From positions 1-64,000 of the forward strand of contig JAUICN010000005.1 of the NCBI GenBank assembly GCA_030427835.1: DNA of 64,000 nucleotides, written 5' to 3'. Source of the DNA: Polyangia bacterium. Its GTDB lineage: Bacteria; Myxococcota_A; Polyangia; Polyangiales; JAUICN01. A model generated the notes under the pieces. The model did not search any database. It was not told the origin of the DNA and was given only the letters and a program-made list of their open reading frames with translations. How positions within the stretch are numbered: position 1 is the first letter of the stretch; each line of letters starts with the position of its first letter. The position numbers and the translations under genes are program-made. Of this stretch, positions 35,805 to 45,826 are shown piece after piece.

Positions 35805-37901
35805 TTAGCCCACCCGAAGTTTCTGGACACGCAGTCCGCGAGTAATCCAATCCAAAAGGACCTTGGAGCAAAAGACTCCAGTAAACAGCGACGTCAGGAT
35901 TCCGATCATCAGGGTGACCGCAAATCCCTTGATGGGCCCCGTACCGTATTGGAAGAGCACCACGCCGGCGATAAAGGTTGTTATTTGACTGTCAAAAATG
36001 GACCAGAAGGCCCGTTTGAAACCCTGATCCACCGCGGCCCTGGGTGATTTGTTGAGCCGGAGCTCCTCACGGATGCGCTCGGTAATGAGCACGTTTGCAT
36101 CCACCGCCATACCCACGGTCAACGCGATACCTGCAATTCCAGGCAACGTGAGCGTGGCCTCAAAGAAGGTGAGAATCGCGAGCAGAAACACCAGGTTAAG
36201 CACCACCATGATGTCTGCCACAAAACCGGCCACGTGATAGTAAAGCAGCATGAACAGCAGCACCAGGCCCACACCAATCAGGCCACCCTGGGCTCCCTTG
36301 GAAACCGCGTCCTTGCCAAGCGTGGCTCCAATCAGCTGCTCATTGGACGGTCGAATCGGGGCAGGCAACGCACCTGCCTTGAGCACCACCACCAGATCGG
36401 AAGCCTCCGAAAGCAGTTGCTGGTAGTCGCCAAAGCCCAGGCTGACCTGGCATTTGCCTCCACCAATTCGCTCGTTGATCACTGGCGCGGATTCCACCCG
36501 GTCGTCAAGCACGATGGCCATCCGGCGCTTGACGTTTTCACCGGTCATGTCTGCAAACGCTTTCGCGCCGGCGTTGTTAAAATCGATTTGCACCACCGGG
36601 CGACCGTTTTCGTCATTGCCGACGTAGGCGTCAGACACGTCCTCACCGGTGACCTCCGTGGCTGAAAACAGGGTGTAGGTTCGCCACCTCTCAACCGGTT
36701 CTAGACCGCTCCCTTCTTCTACGGCCTGATTGGCGGGGCCAATGAGCAGGTCGTGCCCTGGGGGGACATCTGCCTGGTCCACAAATGCTTGCAAGCGTTG
36801 ACGGGAGCCCTCCCCTTGCGCCACCAGGTAGGAAACGTTGACCTGACGGCCTTCCCCTGCGGTGGAGGCTTCTACCAACCGTTCGATGCCTTCGGGCAGA
36901 CCCTGGAGGTTGGCCACAAGGTCGGACTCGTCGTCGAGCACCTTGAATTCCAGTCGAGCGGTGCGGCTGACAATCGAGCGCACCCGCGCGAACGTTTCCT
37001 GGGCGCGGAGGGAATCGGCGTCGGGGATTTCGATCAGGTCCTCGGCCCGTCGAATTACGCCGCGACCCTCCAGTTCTACCAGGGCGGCTTCTGCTGCAAG
37101 TTTGTCGACCCCCGCCATTTTTGCGATGCGGTCGCGACTTAGCTCCAGTGAAAAACTACCGGAAAACGCCGGGAGCCCTCCCGTTGCGTCGTCCCCGGTT
37201 GCGCCAGCCCCCGTTGTAGTGGCGGCTACCTTCTGCGCCTTGCCCGCTTCGGTCAGGGCGTTGACTACCCTCGAAAGGTCATCGCCTCCGGGGATTTCAA
37301 TGATGATGTCGGTGCCACGGCCGATGACGGTCATTTCCCGAATGGCCATCTCGTCGATTCGGTTGCGAATGGTTTTGACCGCCTGGCGTACGGCGCCCTC
37401 GCGCAGGGCCGTTAGGCTTTCTTCACGCAGGGAAAGAACAAGGCTGCTCCCCTCCCGGGTGGATTCACGCAGGTCGGGGAACTGCTCCCGGAGCCAATCA
37501 CGGTCCACTTTTTTCTCGTGGGCACCGTCCGCAAAGGAAAGGCGGATTTTCCGGTCCCCTTCGGCTTGGGGGCGGACCTCATCCCGAACCCGTGCCAAAT
37601 CCTCCCGGGTCGCATCCTCTGCGTCCTTGTCCCCAAGCAATCCGAGGCGCGCACCGATCTCGGGGAGCATGCGCTCCATGATGCGGTCACGCCGGTCACG
37701 GACGGCCTCCTCTACCTCGACTTCGTAGACCAGCCGAAGGCCACCCTGGATGTCGAGCCCGGCGCTAATGCGCTTGGTGAAATAGGTCTTTGCCCATTGG
37801 GGAGCAGGAATCCAAGTGTCCACGCTGGGCCACACCGACAGCACTGCAGCCGCCACAAGGCCCAACACCAGGAAGAATCGAAAATACCAACCGCGTTCCA
37901 T
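35805..37901 (-). CDS. secD: Protein translocase subunit SecD
   Basis: 698 aa, longer than the E. coli protein (615 aa). It has one N-terminal helix, GLDIQGGLRLVYEVE, a large periplasmic P1 region and five C-terminal helices with GIAGIALTVGMAVDANVLI. The extra length lies in P1, where a Gly/Thr/Asp-rich stretch and a helical insert (roughly residues 230-300) are seen. It works with SecF. It follows yajC by 39 bases. Confidence 0.96.
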   Translation of the reverse strand: MERGWYFRFFLVLGLVAAAVLSVWPSVDTWIPAPQWAKTYFTKRISAGLDIQGGLRLVYEVEVEEAVRDRRDRIMERMLPEIGARLGLLGDKDAEDATREDLARVRDEVRPQAEGDRKIRLSFADGAHEKKVDRDWLREQFPDLRESTREGSSLVLSLREESLTALREGAVRQAVKTIRNRIDEMAIREMTVIGRGTDIIIEIPGGDDLSRVVNALTEAGKAQKVAATTTGAGATGDDATGGLPAFSGSFSLELSRDRIAKMAGVDKLAAEAALVELEGRGVIRRAEDLIEIPDADSLRAQETFARVRSIVSRTARLEFKVLDDESDLVANLQGLPEGIERLVEASTAGEGRQVNVSYLVAQGEGSRQRLQAFVDQADVPPGHDLLIGPANQAVEEGSGLEPVERWRTYTLFSATEVTGEDVSDAYVGNDENGRPVVQIDFNNAGAKAFADMTGENVKRRMAIVLDDRVESAPVINERIGGGKCQVSLGFGDYQQLLSEASDLVVVLKAGALPAPIRPSNEQLIGATLGKDAVSKGAQGGLIGVGLVLLFMLLYYHVAGFVADIMVVLNLVFLLAILTFFEATLTLPGIAGIALTVGMAVDANVLITERIREELRLNKSPRAAVDQGFKRAFWSIFDSQITTFIAGVVLFQYGTGPIKGFAVTLMIGILTSLFTGVFCSKVLLDWITRGLRVQKLRVG

Positions 37902-37940
37902 GATCTGTGAACTCCTACCCGTTCTCGCCCGACGTTAGGC

Positions 37941-38399
37941 TCAAGCGTCACCCGCGGAATCTTGCCCCGAGCTCTTCACGTCGACAGCTTTGCTCTTTTC
38001 CTGGGCCATGTCTGCTTTTGTGCTTCCAGCGGCCCCTGGGGAGCCCGACTTCGCCTTGGAATCCACCGGCTGATCGAGGCCTGCAATGTGGCTGCGTAAA
38101 ATGTTAATTTTTACCCGATCGGCCACCATCAGGGTGGCATCCCGCTCGGTGACCTCGAAAATCTCACCGCGGATACCACCGGTGGTTCGTACGATGGTCC
38201 CCTTTTTCAGGGTCTCGAGCATCTTGGTATGTTCTTTTTGCCTGCGCTGCTGGGGGCGCCAGAGCAGGAAATACATGACAAATACGAACAGAACGAGGGG
38301 AAGGGCCTGGGTCATGCAGCCCGCCGGAGACGGGGCCCCTTCCGCCCCTCCAGGTTGGCTGGGTGTGGCTTCAGGTTGAAGTAGAATATAGTTTGCCAT
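37941..38399 (-). CDS. yajC: Sec translocon accessory protein YajC
   Basis: 152 aa. A single N-terminal helix (LPLVLFVFVMYFLLW) is followed by RPQQRRQKEH and the small beta domain with TTGGIRGEI. A Lys/Ser-rich tail of about 50 residues is longer than usual. First gene of the yajC-secD-secF run; its promoter must lie in the 159 bases shared with the divergent glnE. Confidence 0.94.
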   Translation of the reverse strand: MANYILLQPEATPSQPGGAEGAPSPAGCMTQALPLVLFVFVMYFLLWRPQQRRQKEHTKMLETLKKGTIVRTTGGIRGEIFEVTERDATLMVADRVKINILRSHIAGLDQPVDSKAKSGSPGAAGSTKADMAQEKSKAVDVKSSGQDSAGDA

Positions 38400-38558
38400 G
38401 TGCTTGAAGTCGCGCAGTGGTACTCCACCCTCCGAAACCCGTCAAACTCATGGAAATACTCAGGGCACGCCACCGAGAGCGGGCGGGGGCAGAGCTGGGA
38501 CCGCTGCAACCCTTGCAGCCCCACTTTCTTTGGAAACGGGGCGGATGGGGCGTGGAAA

Positions 38559-41500
38559 ATGAACACAGAGTATTTTGCGTTGCATGAAAGGGAGGTCCTG
38601 GACCGCTTTGAGAAGGCCGGAGGGGACGTTTCTAGGCCAGAAGTCCCGGCACGGGTGCTGGCGCTCGCGGCCCACGCGCCGGCTCTGTTGCCCTGGCTGA
38701 TGCGGGAACCCACCATGCTTGAGGATTCCCTCTTTCGTAACCTGCACCTTCCGGTGCGGCGCACGGTATGGGCCCGACGCTTTCGAAAGGCTCTGGTTAC
38801 GTGTGAAGAGTCGAGCGCCGCTGTGAGCTCGAGCGCCGCTGTGAGACGGCTACAACACCGGGGATTGGTACGGATCGCGCTCCGGGAAGCGCTTTCCCTG
38901 GGGGATGTGGACTCCACCTCCCAGGAAATGGCCCAACTGGCATCTGCCGCAGTGGATGCGGTGATGTCCCAATGTGTGCGGGAACTGTCCGACCGCTGGG
39001 GCTTCCCCGTTGCGAACTCCAAATCGGGCGGGAACTCTGAACCGGGCTGGGCGGATGGGAAGCCCATTCCGTGGGTTGCGCTTGGAATGGGAAAGCTTGG
39101 AGGGGGCGAGCTCAACCTGGGAAGTGACATCGACCTCTGTTTTTTTTACGGGACGGACGACGGCAGGTTGCAACCGCGCTCGGGATCAGGACGGGAAGCT
39201 GCAACCGTTGCGCTGCCCCCACGGAGCGGCAAGGGACCGGACTCCATACACGCGTTTTTTGCAGAGGCGGTTCAGGCCACCACACGCCTGTTGAGTGAAG
39301 TGACCGACGAGGGCTTTGCCTTTCGCGTGGACCTACGCCTGCGACCTGAGGGCGCCAGTGGCCCCCTGGTGAGCTCGGTGGCGAGCGCCCAGCGCTATTA
39401 CGAAACCTGGGGGAGGCCCTGGGAGCGGGCGGTCCTTCTGCGAGCGCGACCCATCGCCGGGAACGGACGGCTGGGTATGGAGTTGTTGCGGGCGCTTGTG
39501 CCCTTTGTGTACCCCCGTTCTGTGGACCCTTCGGTCGCCCGTGAAATGATCGGAATGGTTCAGAAGGCGCGGCGGGACCTTCAGGTGGATACCGAACTGG
39601 ATCTAAAGCATGGGTGGGGCGGGATCCGCGAGGCAGAGTTTTCGGTACAATCGCTGCAGTTGGTCTGGGGAGGGCGCAACCCCACGTTGCAGGTCCCTTC
39701 CACTGTCGAAGCCCTTCGCCGTTTGGCGAGCCTCGGACTGGTCAGTGGCACCGAAGCCTGGGCACTGGAGCAGGCCTGGGCACTGCTGCGACGGGTGGAG
39801 CACCGCGTTCACATGGTACGTGGATACGCGACCCATAGTTTGCCTGGGGATGAGGAGGGGCTCCGGGGCCTTGCGGAATCCCTGCGCTTTGAGACCGTTC
39901 ACGGATTTCAGGAAGCCCTTCACAAGGCGCGTTCGGATGTGCATGCGTTTTTTGTTTCCCTGGATCAGGATGCTTCGGAGGCGCGGCGTAGCCCGCTCTC
40001 CATTCAACCCAGCGGCGATGTGGGCGCTCCCCCTTTTTCGCGGCTGGAAGCACTGCTTACGGAGCTCTGCTCACGCATGGGAACTTCACAATCGGCAGAG
40101 CACCGATCCGCCGCCGAGGAGTGCACGCCCTGGCTTGTGAAATCGCTTGAGGACCTGGGCGCTTTTGAGGAACCCATGGAGGCGGCTTCCCACCTATTGC
40201 GCTGGGTACGTTACCCCTGGATGCCCCTTGGTCGAACGGGTCTCGAACGATCCCCACGATTGGGGGCGGAACTTTTTCAGGGGATTGTGCAAAGCGTTCG
40301 CCCCGGTACCGCCCTGCGGCACGCGACCGAGTTTTTGACCACGTCCCAGGGCTGGCGGGGGTACGACCGCTTTTTGGCCGCACACCCCATTCTCCTTCGA
40401 CAGTTGGCCGACCTATGGGCATCGAGCCGATTTTTGTCGGAGCTGTTGTCGCGTAGGGAAGATGCGTTTGAACTCCTGGCACACGGTGGAGCCCCATTGG
40501 ACGCACAGGAAATTCACGACCTGCACCGTCAACGGTGTGTGGAGGTCCTGGGAAGACCTGGCGAACTATCGGAGGGAGAGGCCCTGGAGCGGGAGGAAGC
40601 TCTCGTGGCCAAGATGAGAACGCTAAAGACAGAGATGTACTTTCGGGCCGGTCTTGGGTTGGCATCCGGAACCATGGGGCTTACCGAAGTCCAGCACCTG
40701 TTGAGCCACACGGCGGAGGCCCAACTGGACGCCATGACCACATGGATCCGAGAAATTCACTGCACTCCCGAACAACCTCCCCCTGTGGTGGTGGCCCTCG
40801 GCAAACTTGGTACCCGGGAGATGGGGTTTGGTTCGGACTTGGATCTGATTTTTTTTGATTCCGAGGCACCCGTTTCCCCTCCTCCTGGGGCACCCCATGG
40901 AAACCGCAACGGGGCACACCCCACCCGACCAGATTCGGGTAGGGACGGGGTTCGTGAAGCCACACTTCGTATGGCTAGGAAGATTCTTCAGGGGCTGACC
41001 GAACACGCAGCGGAAGGCCAGGGCTATGCGATTGATACTCGGCTTCGACCGGACGGATCTTCGGGCTCCCTTGTGGTGAGCCCCTCTTCCTTTCGCCGCT
41101 ACCATGCACGGAGGGCAAAGACCTGGGAACGCATGGCGTTGCTGCGGGCGCGACCGGTGGTTGGAAGCCCCCAGGCAATCGCTCGAACGGAGGCCGCATT
41201 GGACGGGGCGCTGACCACCCTCCCTGGGGTGCCTGGAGTTGCCCCCCAGGAAGCGGCCCAGGCAAGTGACGGCGCCGACGTCGCACACCTGCGCCGGCAA
41301 TCGGAGGTGGAGCTAGGCCAGGAGAACCGGAACCGACGCAACTTCAAGTACGGCCACGGGGGGCTTTTCGATGTGGAACTGCTTTGCCAATGGGGAGCCC
41401 TCAGCCGTGGTCGCACGATTGCCCACAACAAGGCTGCCCATGGCATGGGCCGCGCCCCTAGGGAATCGCTTGTGGACGAGCGAGGAACGGTGGTGCGAGG

Positions 41501-41825
41501 CCTGACGGTCGCACAGACCATTGAGGGGTTGGCCGCGGCCGGTTGGCTTGGGAGCGAAGACGCCGAGAGGCTTCGGGAGGGGCACGTCTTTTTGAGGTCG
41601 GTGGAACAGTTCTTACAGCTTTGGGACGGCCGCCCTCACACATCCGTTGCCGTAGGAGGCCGATCCTGGTCCCAACTTGCGCGGCAACTGCAGTTTCGGG
41701 ATAGGGACGGAATGGCGGCAGAACAGGCTTTTGACCTGGCCTGGAAGCAGCACACCGAATCCATTCGGCGAATTTTTGAGCAGCGGATTGGGCCGGTGGG
41801 ACTGCCTGCCCCATGGCAGGGATAA
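38559..41825 (+). CDS. glnE: Bifunctional glutamine synthetase adenylyltransferase/deadenylase
   Basis: 1088 aa. Two nucleotidyltransferase halves are seen: GMGKLGGGELNLGSDIDL in the first (deadenylating) and ALGKLGTREMGFGSDLDL in the second (adenylating), each followed by a GlnE helical domain with DLRLRPEG or DTRLRPDG. It switches glutamine synthetase off and on according to PII state. The ATG at 38559 after TGGA is preferred; a frame back to 38400 would run into the yajC start. A small 18-bp tandem duplication (38812-38845) gives a Ser/Ala repeat near residue 87. Confidence 0.95.
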   Translation: MNTEYFALHEREVLDRFEKAGGDVSRPEVPARVLALAAHAPALLPWLMREPTMLEDSLFRNLHLPVRRTVWARRFRKALVTCEESSAAVSSSAAVRRLQHRGLVRIALREALSLGDVDSTSQEMAQLASAAVDAVMSQCVRELSDRWGFPVANSKSGGNSEPGWADGKPIPWVALGMGKLGGGELNLGSDIDLCFFYGTDDGRLQPRSGSGREAATVALPPRSGKGPDSIHAFFAEAVQATTRLLSEVTDEGFAFRVDLRLRPEGASGPLVSSVASAQRYYETWGRPWERAVLLRARPIAGNGRLGMELLRALVPFVYPRSVDPSVAREMIGMVQKARRDLQVDTELDLKHGWGGIREAEFSVQSLQLVWGGRNPTLQVPSTVEALRRLASLGLVSGTEAWALEQAWALLRRVEHRVHMVRGYATHSLPGDEEGLRGLAESLRFETVHGFQEALHKARSDVHAFFVSLDQDASEARRSPLSIQPSGDVGAPPFSRLEALLTELCSRMGTSQSAEHRSAAEECTPWLVKSLEDLGAFEEPMEAASHLLRWVRYPWMPLGRTGLERSPRLGAELFQGIVQSVRPGTALRHATEFLTTSQGWRGYDRFLAAHPILLRQLADLWASSRFLSELLSRREDAFELLAHGGAPLDAQEIHDLHRQRCVEVLGRPGELSEGEALEREEALVAKMRTLKTEMYFRAGLGLASGTMGLTEVQHLLSHTAEAQLDAMTTWIREIHCTPEQPPPVVVALGKLGTREMGFGSDLDLIFFDSEAPVSPPPGAPHGNRNGAHPTRPDSGRDGVREATLRMARKILQGLTEHAAEGQGYAIDTRLRPDGSSGSLVVSPSSFRRYHARRAKTWERMALLRARPVVGSPQAIARTEAALDGALTTLPGVPGVAPQEAAQASDGADVAHLRRQSEVELGQENRNRRNFKYGHGGLFDVELLCQWGALSRGRTIAHNKAAHGMGRAPRESLVDERGTVVRGLTVAQTIEGLAAAGWLGSEDAERLREGHVFLRSVEQFLQLWDGRPHTSVAVGGRSWSQLARQLQFRDRDGMAAEQAFDLAWKQHTESIRRIFEQRIGPVGLPAPWQG

Positions 41826-41889
41826 CAATGTGGTAGCTACCGCCTTTTCATGGCCGCCGGTTGGGATATGATGGCGCTTGGAGGATGCG

Positions 41890-42813
41890 ATGGTTGAGGC
41901 CGTAAAGAAAATCTGGATGGATGGTGAGCTTGTGGACTGGGACAAGGCCCAGGTGCACGTGTTGACCCATACCCTTCACTACGGCCTCGGTGTCTTTGAG
42001 GGCATTCGTTGTTACCGGCTGGAGGATGGTCAGAGCGCTGTCTTTCGTCTGCGCGAACACATTCAACGACTCTACGATTCAGCCCACATTGCCACGTTGG
42101 ATCTCCCCCCCTGGTCGGTGGACCAGGTGGTGGACGCCTGCGCTGAAACGGTACGTGTAAACGGGCTGAGCGAGTGTTACTTGCGCCCGCTGATGTTCAT
42201 GGGTGACGGTACCATGGGACTGGCCGCCATGGATAATCCGACCCGACTTGCCATCGTGGTTTGGAAGTGGGGCTCCTACCTGGGCGACGAGGGTATGGAA
42301 AAGGGCATCCGAGCTCGGGTCAGCTCCTTTGCTCGCCCAGGGGTCAACATGCTGATGGCCAAGGGCAAAATTGTGGGCCACTACGTGAACTCCATCATGG
42401 CCAAACGAGAAGCGCTGCGGTCCGGGTACGATGAGGCTATTTTGCTGGATGCCCAGGGGTATGTTTCCGAAGCCTCCGGTGAGAATGTTTTTGTGGTGCG
42501 TAACGGCCGCGTTTCCACACCTCCCCAGGGCTCCTCGATCCTTGGTGGGATCACTCGCGAGACCATCATCACCCTGCTTGAGGAACAGGGCCTTGTGGTG
42601 GAACCCCGAACTCTTTCGAGGGACGAACTCTACATTGCCGACGAGATATTCCTGGTGGGGACAGCTGCTGAGGTGACCCCCGTACGTGAGCTGGACGATC
42701 GAAAGATCGGTGCGGGCTCCCGAGGACCTGTGACCCAGGAGATCCAACGCCGTTATTTTTCTGCCGTGCGCGGCGGCGAATACAGCAAGCCTGAGTGGCT
42801 ACACGTGGTCTAG
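41890..42813 (+). CDS. ilvE: Branched-chain-amino-acid aminotransferase
   Basis: 307 aa, PLP fold type IV. Motifs are HYGLGVFEGIR near the N-terminus, the catalytic-Lys region AKGKIVGHYVNS, EASGENVFVV and the phosphate-binding ILGGITRETI. It transaminates leucine, isoleucine and valine. The ATG at 41890 follows GGAGG by five bases, so it is preferred over the upstream TTG at 41878. It lies 64 bases after glnE and may be co-transcribed with it. Confidence 0.94.
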   Translation: MVEAVKKIWMDGELVDWDKAQVHVLTHTLHYGLGVFEGIRCYRLEDGQSAVFRLREHIQRLYDSAHIATLDLPPWSVDQVVDACAETVRVNGLSECYLRPLMFMGDGTMGLAAMDNPTRLAIVVWKWGSYLGDEGMEKGIRARVSSFARPGVNMLMAKGKIVGHYVNSIMAKREALRSGYDEAILLDAQGYVSEASGENVFVVRNGRVSTPPQGSSILGGITRETIITLLEEQGLVVEPRTLSRDELYIADEIFLVGTAAEVTPVRELDDRKIGAGSRGPVTQEIQRRYFSAVRGGEYSKPEWLHVV

Positions 42814-42843
42814 CCGTTCGCCCTATCTAAAAACACTGGAACC

Positions 42844-43665
42844 TTAGGCTTCTGAAGTCGCGGTCACGGTTTTTTCGGCATCTACCACCTCGGGCGCGCC
42901 CTCCTCAGCCTCCTGTGCGGGAGGGGCCTGGTAGTTGGGGTCGGACACGTAGAACTCTGCGATGGCATCGCGCACGAAAAGGATGCGAACACATTGGGGG
43001 CATTGATCCACTTCGTTTCCGCGGAACAACAGGTTGTACTGTTGGGGGGGCAGCTGGAGGCGGCAACCCATACACGTTCCATCCTTTGCCTCGACCACGG
43101 CATTGCCCATCTTGGTGCGAATACGTTCGTACCGTTTGAACAGGGTTTTGGGCAACTGACCCACGTAGTTGTCTCGTCCCTGTGTTTTTTCTGCGAGTTC
43201 TGCCTGCAGTTCAGCGATACGCTTTTCAGCAGAGGCTTTCTCTTTTTCGTAGAGGGCCGCAAAATCATCAAACTTGGCCTGTCGGCCTGCCATGGTTTCG
43301 CGCTTTTCGCCGATCGCGGCGTTGAGGCGTTCCTGCTCCTCTTCCTTGTCTCGCGCGTTTCGGCGTAGCCCGTCCATTTCCCGTTCGGCGGCTTCCATCT
43401 CCCGGGCATTTTGGGCCTTGGCGCCCTTGCCCTTCGCGCGGGACAACCTTTCGCCGATTTCTGCGGCTTCCTGTTTCTGTTGCAACAACAGGGCTTCAGC
43501 CTCCGCAAGCTGCTTTTTTTCTCCCTCGAGAAGAAGTTGAAGGCGAGAGTGACTCGTGCGGGTCTCCTCTAGCTGCGTGGGGAGATCGGAGAGCTCCTGC
43601 TGCACCGAACTTGCGGCGTCATCAATTTCAGAAAGTCGTACGAGCCAATAAATCTGTTCCTTCAC
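42844..43665 (-). CDS. Coiled-coil protein with C4-type zinc ribbon (DUF164/CT398-like)
   Basis: About 273 aa. A long antiparallel coiled coil (residues about 5-185, rich in Glu/Lys/Arg/Ala) is followed by CMGCRLQLPPQ and CPQC, a four-Cys zinc ribbon. An acidic tail ends the protein. GTG at 43665, seven bases after AGGAG, is the best start; the frame is open to 43749. Chlamydial CT398 of this family binds sigma-54, but most members are uncharacterised. It is downstream of rpoD and a tRNA on the same strand. Confidence 0.85.
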   Translation of the reverse strand: MKEQIYWLVRLSEIDDAASSVQQELSDLPTQLEETRTSHSRLQLLLEGEKKQLAEAEALLLQQKQEAAEIGERLSRAKGKGAKAQNAREMEAAEREMDGLRRNARDKEEEQERLNAAIGEKRETMAGRQAKFDDFAALYEKEKASAEKRIAELQAELAEKTQGRDNYVGQLPKTLFKRYERIRTKMGNAVVEAKDGTCMGCRLQLPPQQYNLLFRGNEVDQCPQCVRILFVRDAIAEFYVSDPNYQAPPAQEAEEGAPEVVDAEKTVTATSEA

Positions 43666-43825
43666 CCAGGCACTCCTCGGCGCCGCGTTTAGCCTGGGCA
43701 TCGCCCAAAGGCAACCCGGAAGGTTGTCAAAGTTGATTCGACGCCGCAATTTGGGGATCCAGCCACCAGGACTGGGGTGCCCGTGGATACGGATGTACGG
43801 GTGTGGGAGTACCCTTGCACTCCGG

Positions 43826-43899
43826 TGGGCCCACCTGGACTCGAACCAGGAACAACCCGGTTATGAGCCGGGGACTCTAACCAATTGAGCTATAGGCCC
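43826..43899 (-). tRNA. tRNA with CAU anticodon, probably tRNA-Ile2 (lysidine)
   Basis: 74 bases fold as a full cloverleaf: acceptor GGGCCTA/TGGGCCC, D-arm GCTC, anticodon stem CCCGG/CCGGG with loop CTCATAA, and T-arm CCTGG/CCAGG. The anticodon is CAU. Base pairs C4-G69 and C5-G68 are those that E. coli TilS uses to tell tRNA-Ile2 from elongator tRNA-Met, so Ile2 is favoured. The 3' CCA is not encoded (reads CCG). Confidence 0.85.
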
Positions 43900-43934
43900 G
43901 CGCGCGAGCGCATCACTAGGATATCTGATGACAA

Positions 43935-45824
43935 CTAGTTGTCCACGAAGGCGCGTAGTTGTTTGGAACGGCTGGGGTGGCGGAGCTTGCGCAGTGCTTT
44001 GGCTTCGATTTGCCGGATACGCTCCCGGGTTACCTCAAAGTCCTGGCCCACTTCTTCCAGGGTATGGTCGCTCTTTTCACCGATACCAAACCGCATGCGA
44101 AGCACCTTTTCTTCCCTTGGGGTAAGGGATTTCAGGACACGGCGGGTCTGGTTTTCAAGACTGCTGCCAATGACAGATTCGACCGGTGAAACCGCGTTCT
44201 TGTCCTCGATGAAATCCCCCAGGTGGCTGTCCTCTTCTTCGCCGATGGGCGTCTCGAGGGAAATGGGTTCCTTGGCGATTTTTAGCACCTTGCGCACCTT
44301 TTCAAGTGGCATCTCCATGCGCACGGCGATCTCCTCCGGCACAGGCTCACGTCCCAGCTCCTGGACCAGGTAACGGGAGGTTCGAATCAGTTTGTTGATC
44401 GTCTCGATCATGTGCACTGGAATACGGATTGTGCGTGCCTGGTCGGCGATCGCCCGAGTGATCGCCTGCCGAATCCACCAGGTTGCGTAGGTGGAGAATT
44501 TGTAGCCACGGCGGTACTCGAACTTATCCACGGCCTTCATGAGGCCAATGTTTCCCTCTTGGATGAGATCCAAGAACTGCAAGCCACGGTTTGTGTATTT
44601 TTTGGCGATGGAGACCACCAGTCGAAGGTTGGCTTCCACCAACTCGGCCTTGGCGCGCTCCGCCTGCCGTTCCCCCTGGTATTGCTCACGGTAGGTCTGG
44701 CGAACGGCGTCTGCGGGCTGCCCCACTTCTTGCTCTACGACAGCGGTTTGCTTTTTTGCCTCTCGAATGGCCTCGACCGCCATTTGCAACCCCTCGAGCG
44801 AGGTGCGGTGCTTCTTCAGAACCTTGGCTTCGATGGCGGGGTCAGTCTGGGCGTCTTTCAGCAGGACTTCCATCTGCTCCAGCGTGATGCCCCCTACCCT
44901 GGATCGGATCTCCGAAATGGAATTTTCGGCCCGCTCGATACGGCGGACGTAACTCTTGACCCGGGAGACCACCTTGTCGATTTGTTTCTTGGCAAACCGA
45001 ATCTCCCGAATGGCGGCAATGCGATCCTTGCGATTTCGATCCAGTTCCGACTGTAGTGCTTTTTGGGTTTTGTCCGCGGCGCCCTCAAGATCAGCGCGGA
45101 TTTTTGCGTTTCGAGATTCGATGCGCTTCACCCGGTCGAGCAGGCGCAACACCTTGGCGATGGTGGCGTCTTCGTCGGGATCGGATTCCTCACCCTCCAT
45201 GTCGCGAACCACGTCCTTGACGCGAATTTTCCCCTCGCGAAGGCTTTCCCCAATTTCCAGGATCTCTGCCACGCCCACGCGGGAGTTGAGAATGACTTCG
45301 AAGATGCGGTTTTCACCATCCTCTATTCGCTTTGCGATTTCCACTTCCCCCTCGCGGGTGAGAAGGGAAACGGAACCCATTTTGCGCAGGTACATGCGCA
45401 CGGGATCGTTGGATTTACCCTGACTGTCGTCGATGGCGGGAGGAACGGAGGAGGGGCTTCGAAAGTTCTCTCCTTCAAAGGCCTCCCAGGTACGCACCGC
45501 GCTGCTGCTGGTGCTCGCGTTGTTGTTGGTACGTTTTACTCGACGAACTTGGGTACCGTTGTCGCGCACGTCGATTTCTTCGTCGCCCAGCAATACCATC
45601 AAGTCGTCGATTTGATCTGAGGTGACCATTTCGGGAGGCAAAGCCTCGTTGATCTCATCGTAGGTCAGGAACCCCTTGTCATGCCCCTTTTCAATGAGTG
45701 CCTGCACTTCCTTGCGCTCACGGCTCTTCGTCAACCGTAGGGAGCGGCTCCCATCCTGGGCGTCGACCGGACGTGGGTCTTTTGCCTTGGACTCTTTGCG
45801 TTGTGTGCTTTGCCTCGTTGCCAT
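43935..45824 (-). CDS. rpoD: Primary sigma factor RpoD (sigma-70)
   Basis: About 629 aa. Region 1.1 is near the N-terminus ([17 protein letters not shown]), region 1.2 has [11 protein letters not shown], region 2 [13 protein letters not shown], and region 4 ends with the helix-turn-helix [17 protein letters not shown]. Between 1.2 and 2 is the usual long helical non-conserved region. The ATG at 45824, after AGGGG and 2 bases past the dnaG stop, is favoured over the one at 45842. dnaG-rpoD is the conserved macromolecular-synthesis operon order. Confidence 0.97.
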   Translation of the reverse strand: MATRQSTQRKESKAKDPRPVDAQDGSRSLRLTKSRERKEVQALIEKGHDKGFLTYDEINEALPPEMVTSDQIDDLMVLLGDEEIDVRDNGTQVRRVKRTNNNASTSSSAVRTWEAFEGENFRSPSSVPPAIDDSQGKSNDPVRMYLRKMGSVSLLTREGEVEIAKRIEDGENRIFEVILNSRVGVAEILEIGESLREGKIRVKDVVRDMEGEESDPDEDATIAKVLRLLDRVKRIESRNAKIRADLEGAADKTQKALQSELDRNRKDRIAAIREIRFAKKQIDKVVSRVKSYVRRIERAENSISEIRSRVGGITLEQMEVLLKDAQTDPAIEAKVLKKHRTSLEGLQMAVEAIREAKKQTAVVEQEVGQPADAVRQTYREQYQGERQAERAKAELVEANLRLVVSIAKKYTNRGLQFLDLIQEGNIGLMKAVDKFEYRRGYKFSTYATWWIRQAITRAIADQARTIRIPVHMIETINKLIRTSRYLVQELGREPVPEEIAVRMEMPLEKVRKVLKIAKEPISLETPIGEEEDSHLGDFIEDKNAVSPVESVIGSSLENQTRRVLKSLTPREEKVLRMRFGIGEKSDHTLEEVGQDFEVTRERIRQIEAKALRKLRHPSRSKQLRAFVDN

Positions 45825-45826
45825 GT

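Noticed and set aside
38400-38558. Upstream extension of glnE
   Set aside because: It abuts the divergent yajC start and leaves no promoter; the GlnE-like sequence begins at the ATG at 38559.
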